Assembly: GCA_963383645.1 (NCBI GenBank)
Contig: OY726559.1
Coordinates: 122,684,721-122,748,720 of the forward strand
Direction of reading: 5' to 3'
DNA length: 64,000 nucleotides
From: Muscardinus avellanarius
Taxonomy: Eukaryota > Chordata > Mammalia > Rodentia > Gliridae
Made by a program: the position numbers and the translations under genes. Below the pieces are notes generated by a model, which worked only from the letters and a program-made list of their open reading frames with translations, was not told where the DNA came from and made no database searches. Positions 1 through 11,389 of the stretch are shown in pieces (positions within the stretch are counted from its first letter, which is position 1; each line of letters opens with the position of its first letter).

Positions 1-560
1 GTCTATGGTGAGCAAAGAATGACACCTGCAAACTGCAGGAAGGGGAGTAAATGGTTTATTGGAAGCAGCAGGGAATAGGGAAAAGTGGCCGAACACCCCA
101 AAGGGGCTGTTGGAACTCTGGAGTCCAGCAGCTGCCTTCAGGACAATACTTGAGAGTAGCCCAAGCCGAATGCCTTCAGATGCAAGCTGCTTTCTTCCAG
201 AGTCTACGTGATCTGCCAGAAAAGTGCAGGTCATCCCTTGGGGTCCTGGTCAGCCTTGATGTCCAGCAGAGACCTTCAGGTCACTACCCGAGAGTATCCC
301 GAGCCATGTGCCCTCAATTGCACTCTGCCTTCTCTCAAAGTTAACGTGACCTGCGAGAGAGAGAAGAGCTCCCCAAAAGGGGAGGGGTTCCCAGAGAGGG
401 AAATCCCGTTTTGGTGGCTGCGCTAGGGGGTTTGTAGATGTCTGCATGTCCTCTGTTGGTTGTGGTGAGCTTGGGATCCTGGGAATTCTGGGAAGCAGCT
501 CTCAGAATTTGCATGTCCTTTGAAGAGTCTCCTTTCAGTAAAGTGTCAAGACTTGCTCCA
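1..560 (-). mobile_element. ERV LTR (probable class I), window edge
   Basis: Read on the minus strand, this has an AATAAA polyadenylation signal at about 52-58, followed by a U5-like stretch running off the window at position 1. The upstream part holds a 138 bp direct repeat (copies start at 123 and 261), like the enhancer duplications in retroviral U3 regions. The 5' limit on the minus strand is unclear and may reach about 660. Open frames across it (for example 51-344) are non-coding. The family was not identified. Confidence 0.45.
123..355. repeat. Imperfect 138 bp tandem duplication
   Basis: The block starting 'gtccagcag' at 123 is repeated at 261. Landmarks keep the 138 bp spacing to the end, for example 'acgtga' at 206 and 344. 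The copies have diverged by substitutions. It lies inside the presumed LTR. Confidence 0.75.
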
Positions 561-1051
561 GTGATGTCTCCTGGGCTTCTTGATTAGTAACCAGATGGTT
601 TTGTGAAGCTTTGATCCTTCTTATCTCTGAACCTTGGCCTCTTGCCCCTCGGGAAATTAAGTTTTTTCTACTGAGGCCTCTTCCCTATCTGCCTATTTCC
701 TTTCTATCTCCTCAATGGGAGTTAATGGATCTTCATTAAAAACGGTTCTATGTTCAAAACCTCAGTGTCTTATTTTCAAGGCATTCTATTACATCCCTCT
801 GATGTAGTGCTTTACTATTCTATTTCTTCTTTCTACCTTTGCAATAATAAAAATTGCTTAAGCTTACAGCAGTATATATTCTGGCTATTTTTTCCTAAAC
901 TAGCTAAGAACAAGAACCCACAGCTTCATCTCATACTGTTACATAAAGCAGCTATATCCTTTCACATTTTATTTTCAACACTGTAAAAACAGTTACAAAC
1001 ACATATATACACAGATGTGCATATGTGTAGAAACTTAGAAAATAGAAATAA
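561..1051. other. Unassigned, possibly ERV-adjacent
   Basis: No gene or clear repeat is seen. The left part (561-760) could be the rest of the LTR or retroviral interior, but nothing diagnostic is visible. Confidence 0.4.
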
Positions 1052-1265
1052 AGCCGAGCGTGGTGGTGCATGCTTATAATCCCAGCCTTTGAGGCTGAGA
1101 AAGGAGGATTGCGGTTCGAGGACAGCCTCAGGCCCTTTGTGACTCAGTGAGATCCTGTTTCCAAATAAAGAATAAAAAACAGGGCTAGAGGTATAGCATG
1201 GAGGTAGAATGCCTCGGGGTTTCATCCACAGTATTGCAAAAAAAAAAGAAAGAAAGAAAGAAAGA
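1052..1265 (+). mobile_element. SINE-A (B1-ID dimer)
   Basis: Full-length dimer: B1 head at 1053, A-rich linker, ID-type tail, then A-rich (AAAG)n to about 1265. It is flanked by a near-perfect repeat, 'gaaaatagaaataaa' before and 'gaaaataaaaataaa' after, taken as the TSD. Confidence 0.85.
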
Positions 1266-1544
1266 AAATAAAAATAAAATACCATGTTTCTACAACTTAC
1301 AGATGATACCATTATTACTCTAGTGGATATCTTTCCTATGCATTTGCAGATACATATGTGTTTTTTTCACATAATATTTTAGTACCTGCTTTGTTCAGTT
1401 ATTAGTTTCTGCTTTTCCAAATCAGCAGACTTTCATACTCCATATGTACTTACATGTTTTCAGTTTCCTGTACACTATTCACAGTTAATCTGTCTGAACT
1501 AAGTGCATTCCAGGATGTTGTATTTAAGAATACTACTATCAGTA

Positions 1545-1757
1545 GCCAGGTGTGGTGGTGCATACCTGTAATCCTAGTACTTGGGAGGCTGAGACAGGAG
1601 GATCACAGATTCCAAGCCAGTCTCAGTAATTTAGCATGTTCCTTAGCAATTTAGTGAGATCCTGTTTCAAAATAAAAAATAAAATGGTCTAGGGGTATAG
1701 CTCAGGGGTATAATGCCCCTAGGTTCAATTCCCAGTAACAACAACACCACCACCAGT
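1545..1757 (+). mobile_element. SINE-A, diverged
   Basis: B1 head 'gccaggtgtggtggtgcat', linker AAATAAAAAATAAA, then an ID-type right half ending in a CAA/CCA-rich tail. Confidence 0.85.
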
Positions 1758-2207
1758 AATATTACCTCTTAAGTCTTTAAATTGGGCACAGCCCCTCCCT
1801 CCTTTATGGTTCTGTCTTTTGTTGTGTATGTCGTTTATTGGGGGACATGGAGGTAGAGGAAAATTTGTCTTATTGTTTCCTGTTGGTGCTATTTACCATC
1901 CAAATCTAGCTAAAATTTAAATCCTCTTCTTACCCCATTACTCTCTGAACCAGATCAATAAGATGACCAGAAATAGTGAATGATTTTAATGCTCATCTAT
2001 CTTTTTATTCAAAGACTGGAAAAGATAGATGAGTTTTTGTGAATTACCTACTCACAGATATCTTAATTTAAGAAAAATTGATAAAGAAGGGAACTCTTGA
2101 GTTTACTTATCTCCACAAAAAGTATTATCTCTTGTATATGATATTTTACTTATAAACTTTAACGATCTTTAATAATTTAACAAAAAATTTAAATTAATAT
2201 TTCCTTC
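1758..2207. other. Unique AT-rich DNA
   Basis: No recognisable gene or repeat. Only short open frames and A/T runs are present. Confidence 0.6.
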
Positions 2208-2403
2208 CTGGTACTGGGGATTGAATCCAGAGGAATTTTACCTCTGAGCCAGAACTCCAGCCCTGTTTTATTTTTTGTTTTGAAACAGTCTCACAAAGTT
2301 GCTGAGGGTCTAGCTGAGTTGCTGAGAGTGACCTCCAACCTTTTATCCTCCTGTCTCAGCCTCCCAAGTACTGAGATTTCAGGCATGTGCCACCATGCCT
2401 GGT
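2208..2403 (-). mobile_element. SINE-A, old copy
   Basis: Antisense dimer from 'cctggtactggggattgaa' to 'ccaccatgcctgg', with many substitutions. Confidence 0.85.
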
Positions 2404-3061
2404 TTTAAAATTTTCTTTAAGATATAAAATTATGTGAACTAGGTAAAATGCTTAATCATTTATTTATTTTACCTTGAATTGATGTAGCCATTATTGATCA
2501 AATTAGGTTTCAAGGATCAAATGATAAAATTTACATCACTATATTTTTCGATTTTGGGAAATACATGTTTGTTAGTATAAATTATTTTATTGGTTATTGA
2601 AGAAAATGTGGATCTCTGAGAGATGTGACATTTTTATCTATTTTTTTTTGAAATTTTGAAATTTTATCTAATTTTATTTGAATTCCAGTTTTCTTTGTAA
2701 TTGGGAAAGTGCATTTAAAATATAGATAATATCCACACACTACTGAAATGTAAAATATGAATATGTGTTTAAAACATGCAAAGTATAAACTGTAGGAGAT
2801 TATTTTTCTGAAAACCCAATTAGCAAATTATGGCTATAGAATCTAATTTTGTGAGAGAACAGGTTTGGGGGACTAAAATTGCACAAGTAATTTTATGTTT
2901 ATTAAACTAAAAATGAAACTTTATACATATATAGTATCAAATGTGTATGTATATATATATTTCTATCCTTTACCATTATGAATCCACAGGCTCACTTTTT
3001 TTTTTGTAAAAAAATAGCTTTGGATAATCTTATACTCAGTGGCTTTCTGTTGTTGTTTCTT
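2404..3061. other. Unique AT-rich DNA
   Basis: Contains short TA runs (about 2925-2960) and a T8-A7 run near 2997-3014. No gene is seen. Confidence 0.6.
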
Positions 3062-3250
3062 TGGGTGGAATCCAGGGGCATTCTACCTTTGAGCTACAAA
3101 TTCGGCTCTCTTTTATTTTTGTTTAATTTGGAAACAGGGTCTCATTAAGTTGCTGAGAGCCTAATTTGCCGAGGCTGTCCTGGAACCTGATCCTACTGTC
3201 TCAGCCTCCTAAATTGTAGGATTACAGGCCTGTGACACCACACCTGGCTA
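3062..3250 (-). mobile_element. SINE (B1-ID dimer), diverged
   Basis: Antisense copy with 'ggtggaatccaggggcattctacc' reading into the B1 half, ending 'ccacacctggcta'. Confidence 0.8.
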
Positions 3251-3630
3251 TCGATTATGTTTGATGTTTGGTTGTCTTTTCTATAATCTAAGCTGAGCTT
3301 TATTCAGGTTAGCCTTTTCTAATCTAAATTCCCTCCAATATCATTCTAATACCAGACATAGACGTTCTGCATTTAATGCCTGGTTCTGATTCCTTTCCTA
3401 AACTTGAATTACAAAGACCGCTGCTCCTGTATGGTCATTTTCTTTGCCCCATTTTTTAAAAACGGTTTTTAGGTACCTCGTTTTCTATATATGCCTCACT
3501 AGAATGACTGAGTTTGAATCTCACAATTGAGACGAATATGATCAGCATTGAGTCATCTTGTCTACAAATTGCTTTGGTAAGAGCAATTTATGGTTTGTAA
3601 AGAACATGTGTGTTACAGTTGTAATGGCAT
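3251..3630. other. Unassigned DNA
   Basis: No gene or repeat is recognised. It ends at the proposed LTR border. Confidence 0.5.
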
Positions 3631-3813
3631 TGTGGGCTCTTCCTCCTCGATTCAACTACGATTTGTTGAATAGGGAAATTAAAACTAATAGGCAGCTTGG
3701 TGGAGCTTCAACAAGTCTTTATTACAAAATCAGTAGGAAAGAGAAGAAAAGCAGCATGCAGGCATGCTGGGGAACCCGAAAATGGAACTCTGACCCCCTT
3801 TAATCCTGGGCTT

Positions 3814-3833
3814 GCTTGCTTTCCTTCCTTCCT

Positions 3834-3889
<56 letters not shown>

Positions 3890-4105
3890 TGTTTATTTAT
3901 TTATTTACGGTCTGGGGATGGAACCCAGGGGCATTCAACCGCTGAGCTACACCCCCAGCCCTATTTTTTCTTCTTTATTTTGAAACTGGGTCTCACTGAG
4001 TTACAGAGGGCCCCATTAAGTAGCTGAGGCTGTCTGCGAACCACAACCCTCCCATCTCAGCCTCCTGAATGGTGGGATTACAAGCGTGCGCCATCATGCC
4101 CAGCT
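3814..4105 (-). mobile_element. SINE-A inside the LTR
   Basis: The dimer core runs about 3905-4105, with a (CTTT)n and (TTTA)n tail from 3824. The TSD is 'aatcctgggctt' at 3802-3813 and 'aaccctgggctt' at 4106-4117 (one difference). The microsatellite lies inside the TSDs, so it grew from the SINE's A-tail. Confidence 0.9.
3824..3904. repeat. (CTTT)n / (TTTA)n microsatellite
   Basis: About 16 uninterrupted CTTT units followed by TTTA units. This is the expanded tail of the adjacent antisense SINE. Confidence 0.95.
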
Positions 4106-4539
4106 AACCCTGGGCTTTAAATAGATTTTTTTTTTTTTTTTTTTTTTGGTATGTTCTTATCAGCAATACCAAGGCAGTGAGCTAGTAACATTTTTTAGCC
4201 AAGTGGTGCCTCTTTGCCTCTGGACAATGTACTTAATAAGTGCAGAGTCAATAATCTACCTGGCTTCTTCCTCTACTAGATTGGGCTGTATGGGTTGCTC
4301 ATCAACTATGGGTGCTTTGAAGCAGCACAGAGAGCTTCTCTCTCCTATACCTAGGCCAGGTCACAGAGAGAAGGTAAACAGGCACTGATGACCTCTATGT
4401 ATTTCCTGGGCTAAAGGCTTCAATCATCTCTAGGGCTTTTAAGACTAAAGGCCTTCATTTCTTTTACGTTCTTACTCTAGCTTAATCATTAGGACAAAGG
4501 GCAGAGAGGGGCAGGGGGGGGGGCTCTGTAGTCTTAACA

Positions 4540-4799
4540 GCCGCCCCTCCATGCATGAATGCCTACACAGCATCCACAGTCTGGCTGCCTTTTACATTTT
4601 GGAAATTAATACTGGAGGAACAATTTTTCAATACTGGTACATTGTGCATATTTAGATAAAACATTTTACGTAGAGGTTTAAAAACTTGATCTTGACTTTT
4701 CAAGTCACTAGAACATCAAAGGAAGATTTATATAATTTAACTTATTGTTAACAGATTAAGTGGTTTAATTTTTATTTAAAATTATCTTTTAGCTGCTTT
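4540..4799. other. Unassigned, possible ERV interior
   Basis: Begins with the purine-tract-like sequence next to the LTR, then ordinary AT-rich DNA without recognisable retroviral coding sequence. Confidence 0.4.
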
Positions 4800-5308
4800 T
4801 TAAAAAAATTTGGAGCACTATAGTCTCACATAAGACATTTGAATCATGTTTAAAATAGCATATTTACACAGTACTTGATGCCCTTTCCCCTCTCCACTTC
4901 CCCTTTTTTCTTCCTTCCAGTACTGAGTCCATGTTAACTATGCTATATTCACATGTATACACATATTCGAATGTAGCTTTTCCATTAATCAACCCCAGCC
5001 TTCTTCCTCCTCTATCCCAACTTTCTGGCTTTGCTGAGGTTTCCCCTCCATTATCTGGAGTCTCTTTGGTACCCCTAATACTCCCTAGCTTGGGCATATT
5101 AGAGAAAACATATGTTCCTTCTCTTTCTGTGCTTGGCTAATCTCACTTAACATAATGTTCTGCAGGTCTTTCCATCTTTTTGGGAAAGACATGATTTTGT
5201 TCTTCTTTATTGCTGAGTAGAATTCCATTCTGTGTATTTCCCATAATTTTACAATCCATTCATCTGTTGATGAGGACCTAGGTTAGTTCCATATTTTGGC
5301 TATTGTGA
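4800..5308 (-). mobile_element. L1 3' end (minus part of an inverted L1)
   Basis: Antisense L1 3' UTR and end of ORF2: pyrimidine-rich 3' UTR at 4880-5050, then the familiar 'attgctgagtagaattccatt' region at 5209. It ends exactly where the plus-strand L1 fragment begins. The terminal A-tail is eroded. A paralogous 3' end lies at 59220-59665. Confidence 0.85.
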
Positions 5309-5862
5309 ATTTTGCTTATCAAAGGAAACCATCAACAGCCTAAAGAGAAATCTTACAGAATGGGAGAAGATCTTGACCAGCCACCACTGTGACAGAGGGC
5401 TAATATCCAGAATATACAAAGAGCTCAAAAGACTCTACACTAGCAAAACAAACATCCCAATTAAGAAGTGGGCAACTGAACTGAATAGATACTTCACAAA
5501 AGAAGAGATACAAAGGGTCAATAGATACATGAAAAAAATGTTCAGCCATCATTAGCCATCAGGCAGATGCAAATCAAAACTATGCTGAGATTCCATCTAA
5601 CCCCAATTAGAGTGGCAAGCATAAAGAAGTCAAATAACAAATGCTGCCAAGGGTGTGGGGAAAGAGGAACTGTTTTACACTGTTGGTGGGAGTGCAAACT
5701 AGTTCAGCTACTATGGAGATCAGTGTGGAGATTCCTTAGAAAACTGGGAATGGACTCACCATGTGATCTGGCTTTATACTCCTGGGTCTCTTTCCAAAGG
5801 GGGTGAAATCAGAAAACTACAGTAACATATGCATACTCATGTTCATAGCAGCACAGTTAGCT
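5309..5862 (+). pseudogene. L1 ORF2 C-terminal fragment, inverted part
   Basis: Plus-strand L1 ORF2 3' coding sequence encoding recognisable C-terminal ORF2p (the open pieces 5373-5555 and 5567-5806 are consecutive parts in different frames). Landmarks are the 'ggagaagatcttgacc' region, the cysteine/histidine-rich 'CCQGCG...LHCWWEC' stretch seen in the 5567 frame, and the end at 'atagcagcacagtta'. Stops and frameshifts make it dead. Together with 4800-5308 it forms one L1 insertion with an inverted 5' segment. A T18 run follows at 5863. Confidence 0.85.
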
Positions 5863-6109
5863 GTTTTTTTTTTTTTTTTTTAAGAGATACAGGTGTGTTT
5901 TTTCCTACATCCATGATAAAAATGAAAAACAATTATTTTGGTCAGTAATGGACCAAAGTAGTTCTTTCTCTTCTAATTATTGACCTCCAATATCCTTAAA
6001 ATAAGCTGTCATTTTAGAAATGAGTAACCCTCCAAGGGTAGCTTTGGTGGGAGATTGCCCTAGTCTTCCAAAATTTTTTGCCATTTTATAACCCTTTCTA
6101 CCCAAGTTC

Positions 6110-6330
6110 AACTCAGGAAGCATTTATTGAGCACTGTTTATTTATAGTAGAGCATCCATAGTAATTTGGGTTGGTTTCAGATTAGAATGGTGCCTTCTGT
6201 GGAGGAATTTAGTTGTAGTTCCGGGCATGAGAGGGGAGTGATGAGGAGGAGTGTGGAGTATGGGGACCGGGGCTTTAGGTTTTGGAGATGCATTGGTGAA
6301 CAAGACATATATAAGTTCATGGAGCTTATT
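6110..6330 (+). mobile_element. Ancient mammal-wide repeat (MIR/L2-like)
   Basis: Contains 'catttattgagcactgt' and later 'ttggtgaacaagaca...catggagctta', the hallmark phrases of an old mammalian repeat. The same phrases appear at 61895. The family name is uncertain. Confidence 0.5.
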
Positions 6331-6334
6331 AAAA

Positions 6335-6465
6335 GGGCTGGGGTTGTAGCTCAGTGTTAGAGCTTGCCTAGCATATGCAAGACCCTGGGTTCAATACAAT
6401 TAGATACAAAAGAACAATAACAACAACAACAACAAACAAAACAACCCCCCCCCAAAAAAAAGCAA
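6335..6465 (+). mobile_element. ID element (tRNA-derived monomer)
   Basis: The stand-alone ID core runs 6335-6402: 'gggctggggttgtagctcag' with A-box- and B-box-like parts ('tgcaagaccctgggttcaat'). A CAA-rich tail follows to 6465. It is a monomer, not attached to a B1 half. Confidence 0.85.
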
Positions 6466-6507
6466 AGAGTGAATACGATGAATAATTTAAAAAATTAAAA
6501 ATAATTT

Positions 6508-6706
6508 CTTTGTGGGTCTGAGGATGGAACCTAGAGGCATTCTGCCTCTGAGCTACACCCCCTGCCCTATCTTTTATTCTTTATTTGAAACAGGGTCTCG
6601 CTAAGTTGAGGAGGGTCTCACTAGGTAGCTGAGGCTGTCTGCGAACCACAATCCTTCTGTCTCAGCCTCCTGAAGGGATGACAAGCGTGTGCCACCACGC
6701 CCAGCT
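6508..6706 (-). mobile_element. SINE-A
   Basis: Antisense dimer from 'gggtctgaggatggaacc' to 'ccaccacgcccagct'. It forms an inverted pair with the next SINE. Confidence 0.9.
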
Positions 6707-6732
6707 GAGTAATTAAAAAATTTAGTTTTCAC

Positions 6733-6945
6733 TGGGCCTGGTGGCACATGCTTGCAATCCTAGCATTTGGGAGGCTGAGGCAGAAGGATTATGAGTTCAG
6801 GGCCAGCCTCTGCTACTTAGTGAGGCCCTTTGCAACTCAGTGACACCCTGTTTCAAAATAAAGAATAAAAAATATGGCTTGGGGTGCAGCTTGGAGATAG
6901 AATGTCCCCCTGGGTTCCATCCCCAGTACAAAAAAAAAAAAAAAA
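6733..6945 (+). mobile_element. SINE-A
   Basis: Sense dimer with B1 head at 6733, linker AAATAAAGAATAAAAAA and an ID-type tail ending in A16. It lies 26 bp from the antisense copy at 6508-6706. Confidence 0.9.
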
Positions 6946-8612
6946 TTAAGTTTCTTCATTTGATATAGCTGAATTTTAGATAATGATGTTTTATGTTTTA
7001 AGTTTTAGTTATAAAACAAGGTTTAGAATTGTTATGCTTTTAAAACATAATAGGCAAATTAAAATTTTATTGATTTTTTGGTGATTAATTATATCAAATC
7101 TGAAGGTTCCATACAATCTATAATTTATTGAATTGGAGCTAATTTGCCTTACAGTGACTTAATAACTATCTGCTTCATTTACCATTATGAATGTAATAGC
7201 TAGACAACTCAGTTTTCAGACACACTTGAAAAATTAGTATTAGTATTATATTATTGCTTTAAAGTTATGTTTTTTCAAAAAAAGTATATCTGCATCTTGC
7301 TTGTATAGAGCATACTTTAATGCTCCATACATTAAGTAATGTATTTTAAAGAAGAATGTTCTCTATAAGAAGATAATAAGAATTCTCTGTAAGAAGATTC
7401 TTGATTCTGTTTTCTACTGATCTAAATCAAACAGACTTTAGATTTGTAGGGAAATCAGTTGTTCGTCAAAACAAAAAGTAACTGCTCACTGAAAAGTAGA
7501 TAAGCATTCTAAATTACTTCTGAGGTATTTGTTGGAGTAGTTGTATATAGTAGGTTTTTGTATGGGATTAAAACATGTAACAATTCTGCAAAGATTTATA
7601 TAAGGTGACTTTATAGCATAGGAAGGCCAGATGACCTATGTGGTAAGACTCAGAAAAAATAAAACACTGATATAATTAGAAACTGTAGTGTTGATAATAT
7701 GGGGACTTCTTAAGAATCAAGATTCCTGGCTTGTTAAAGCCCTGTCCTGTTACTGTGTTTCCCAGAGTCACCCTTGGGCTGTGGCTGCTTCCTATTGTTC
7801 AGGTTAAGCTTTCCTTGGCAAAAGATATTAATAAACATTAAATGAAGAAATTAAAGACACAAACCTTATTTTGGCCCTCCCTTTTACTTTTGAGTTTAGA
7901 ATTGATAGAAGGCCACAATGGAGGCAAAGCTGTAGAAGGAAAGTAATTATAGAACTTGGAAAATATATTAAGATATTATTCTGTAGTTTCTTAGCCCCAA
8001 ACCTTGTTACTGGATTTGTTTTAATATTCAGTTTTTTGAAATCTTAAAAACTGAATTAGTTGTATGTACTGCATATCATGTAACATTTCCTAGTGAACTC
8101 TGACCTAGTCCTATAATAAGTGCTTTATTATTTCTAAATTGAAACAAAATAATATACATACTGACTGGGAGAAATGAGGAATATGTTATTTTTATTTCGG
8201 GTCAGTTCAGGTTTTATCACCAAATGAGTTGTGTAAACTTTGGTTTTTCAGAACTTTTTGAAGTTAAGGCTTTTAAATAAGGGCGGATGGACTCCTCTCT
8301 ATTTTACTGTTTCTGAGCATCTATAGAAACAACTCCTGTGAAAAGAGGAAGATGACAGATCTGTTTTTGTCTTTATGAGTCATCGTGTTTCTGGTTGAAT
8401 GATGTGATTATGTATGAACACATCTATGCACTATACATATATACACATATTTACAGAATTATGTACAGACTCAGGCCAAGTGTGTGCATATGCTGTATTT
8501 GTGAGTGTTTGAGGGAGAATGGTGGACAGTGCAAGGCAGGACAGGAGTGGTGAGTTTGGCCCATTACCACTGTTCATCTGGGGCTAGGTCAGATTTGATT
8601 ACTAACATGCTG
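6946..8612. other. Unique AT-rich DNA
   Basis: About 1.7 kb without recognisable repeats or coding potential. The largest such block in the left third. Confidence 0.6.
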
Positions 8613-8624
8613 TGAAGTAAAACT

Positions 8625-8843
8625 GTTTTTTTTTCTTTGCGGGTCTGGGGAAGGACCAGGGGCATTCGACCTACAAGCTGTACCTCTGCCCTTTTTTTTT
8701 TTTTTTTATTCTTCATTTTGAAACAAGGTCTCACTAAGTTGCGGAGGGCCTCACTAAGTAGCTGAGGCTGTCTGCGAACCATGATCTTCAGACAGTCTCC
8801 CAAATGCTGGGATTACAAGTGTGCGTGCACCACGCCTGGCTCT
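8625..8843 (-). mobile_element. SINE-A with perfect TSD
   Basis: Antisense dimer flanked by the 12 bp repeat 'tgaagtaaaact' at 8613-8624 and 8844-8855. The linker contains a T17 run. Confidence 0.95.
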
Positions 8844-9095
8844 TGAAGTAAAACTTAACTGCATTTTCAAGGCTGTGTCAGCACTCAAGCTGATCACTAA
8901 CAGATTCCCTGTACAGAGATAAAACCTAGACATTCCAGAACCATGTAAGTTTGCTCACAAGCAGAATATTATAGTGTGCCATATAAAGTACCGATAAAAA
9001 TTTTAAACATTCACAACAGAATATGGTTTAAACTACTGTTTTCTCATCCTAAGGGATAAGAAATGTTTTCTGTAGTATTTAAGTATCCAAAGAAG

Positions 9096-9149
9096 CTATT
9101 TTATTCTGCCTATTTAATAATTCTATTTTATTCTGCCTATTTAATAATT
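9096..9149. repeat. 27 bp tandem direct repeat, two copies
   Basis: The unit starting 'ctattttattctgcctattt' occurs twice head to tail with no visible difference. Confidence 0.9.
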
Positions 9150-10847
9150 AATACATGGACTGGTTGTGCTTCAAGATAGGAAATGAAGAATACCTGAGTC
9201 AGTAGAATAGGCAGTAGGAATTATATAAATAGAAACTAATGATCCAAATTGGAAAAAGTCCTGGTCATAGGGGCTTAACACCCTACCATTAAGAAAAGTC
9301 TCATATGATCTCAGATGACCTCAAGAAGCTTGAACTTTTGTTCATTAAGAATCTTTGTAAGACTGTGCTAAGACACTGTGACAGATACTTGGACTCTAAT
9401 GTAGCTTAACCACTTCAGTACCAGTAAATATCATAGAAATGTATTATTCTTTCTACTCAGTTATAGCAACTAAATATGAGGCCCTGAATCAGTCAGATTA
9501 AATGAACTTGTGGGTTGGAATGCTTGTATTTCTTTTTAAATATGAAAAAGCTCAGCATTTAAAAAATTAATGGGAAGTTCCAGCATTAAATAAATATAGT
9601 GCATAAGAAGAAATATTTTCTATCCCTTCCAGTGCATTTACAATGCCATTTCTCCAACCTTCTTTGCTGACAACAGCAAGTATATGTACTTTGTGAGGTC
9701 AGTAAATGCTGATTCTTGCAAGAAGAAAACTGAGGAAATGGGCTTAGATATTGTGAAGAGGAAGCGCAGAGAATGAGGCAGTTGAATAAGGAGTATTGCA
9801 AGACTTGAAAGTATGAGTCAGAAGTCAAAGTAATATTACCTCCCTTAGGTCACCTGTCTTTATATATGTGTGTCCTGCTTGTTAATTTCTCCAGAGACCT
9901 AGATGATAGCAGGTTGGCATTATGAAATCCTCATTTTTTATATCAAAAGCTAAATAAGTGTGCATAAAATTACAGTTTTTGTATTCATAAAAGTGTACTA
10001 ATAACCTTGAATTATATAATTTAAGATTATAGAATAGATGGTGCTTAGTAGAGAAAAGATGGTTCTTATGCATGTCTTTATTTACGCCATGACAATGTAC
10101 TTGACAAATCTATTTTTAATTTTTTTGTAGGACACTAACACTTATGAATTCTATTACAATAACCTGCTTAATGCCGAATAAGTGTTTTTTTTTATTTAAA
10201 TGAAGAGCGTAGTGACCAAGAAATATTTTTTAGTTTTTCTTAAGTGATAGAATTTGGAAATTATTTGTGGTAAAACCAATAGGCACTATTGTGAGGCTGA
10301 GGAAATTTTAATTATGTGGTTTTAAAAATTTTATTTAAACTATCTCCGAGGTGATAGACAGAAAGGAAAGAAGAACATTTTTAAAGCATACCCAGTAGTT
10401 TTTGGTCTTTTGTCTGTTCTTACATCAGAGGCCTATAATTTGAAATCTGAAAGATGTATTGGGTGATTCACATATTGTTGTATTTTCTCAGCGTCTTAAA
10501 TTCTTTACAGAAACAGTTTTAGAAATATAGAACAGGATCATATTTATCCTATGGGACTTTGGAAACAAAAGTCTGTTTTCTGAGAAGATAAAAGTATGGT
10601 TGTGTTCAATATTATAAATAAATTGACTTATATCGTTGCTTACATTTCTGTCTTTTTTGATGTTTTATCATATTGAGAGACCAGAAGAAAAATTGAGCTT
10701 ATATTGCTAAAAAAATGTAAGTGCTCCTTTTAAACCTTACTCCTATAGACTGTTAATGTATGATCTGTGTTTCCACAAGGAAATGTTGATGAAGTAGTTT
10801 CCATTTTAGTATTACAGTATGTTCTAAGTTGCTGAGTACATAAAAAT

Positions 10848-10877
10848 CTTTTTTGATTTTTATAAAAATCAAAAAAG
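10848..10877. repeat. Perfect 30 bp palindrome, no spacer
   Basis: The left arm 'cttttttgattttta' is followed directly by its exact reverse complement. The centre is TA|TA at 10862/10863. Confidence 0.95.
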
Positions 10878-11027
10878 TAGCTCAGCTTAAACTCCAACTC
10901 TTTATTATGGCAGAAACCAGAAATAGAAATCTACCAGATGTATTATCTATTGATTTCCTACATATTTTTTAGAGTAAGTTAGTTTAAAAGAGGTTGTAAA
11001 CTATAGAACTAATTTACATTGTATATT

Positions 11028-11054
11028 CTTTTCTATGAGTGTGTGAGTGAGTGA

Positions 11055-11089
<35 letters not shown>

Positions 11090-11282
11090 ACTGAGGATGA
11101 AACCCTGGGGCCTTCTACCTCCGGGCTACACCCCCAGACCTATTGTATGTTTTATTTGGGACCAGGATCTAGATAAGTTGCTGAGAGCTTCACTAAATTG
11201 TTGAGGCTAGCATTGAACTTGCAATCTTCCTGACCCAGCCTCCCAAGTACTGGGATTACAAGTGTGTGCCACCACACCCGGC
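11028..11282 (-). mobile_element. SINE with (TG)n tail
   Basis: Antisense dimer at 11087-11282. The TSD 'tacattgtatatt' lies at 11015-11027 and 11283-11295. The GTGA/TG microsatellite at 11038-11086 is inside the TSDs and so belongs to the insertion. Confidence 0.9.
11038..11086. repeat. (GTGA)n(TG)n microsatellite
   Basis: GTGA units, then about 14 TG units, at the tail end of the antisense SINE. Confidence 0.9.
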
Positions 11283-11389
11283 TACATTGTATATTTTTAT
11301 ACAAGATGTCTTCTACTTGATTTACTGAATACATGTCTGTAGTTCTTTTTTTTTTTTTTTAAAGGAAGCTCCGTCTAAAATAAATGACA

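Larger units (their letters stand above)
3631..4539 (-). mobile_element. ERV LTR interrupted by a SINE
   Basis: Minus-strand reading starts TGTTAAG (4539) and ends CCCACA (3631), so the TG...CA ends are present. A TATA-like 'tatttaaag' lies near 4112-4125 and an AATAAA signal near 3722. A purine-rich 'ggaggggcggc' adjoins the 5' end at 4540-4550, as a polypurine tract would. Without the SINE the LTR is about 610 bp. No TSD was found, so a deleted provirus fits better than a clean solo LTR. The family is unknown. Confidence 0.5.
8856..11014. other. Unique AT-rich DNA
   Basis: About 2.2 kb with no gene or interspersed repeat recognised. It contains a 27 bp tandem repeat at 9096-9149 and a 30 bp perfect palindrome at 10848-10877. 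Confidence 0.6.

Noticed and set aside
6335..6402. Possible tRNA gene
   Set aside because: It has tRNA-like promoter boxes but matches the ID SINE, followed by an A-rich tail, and cannot fold as a functional tRNA by inspection.
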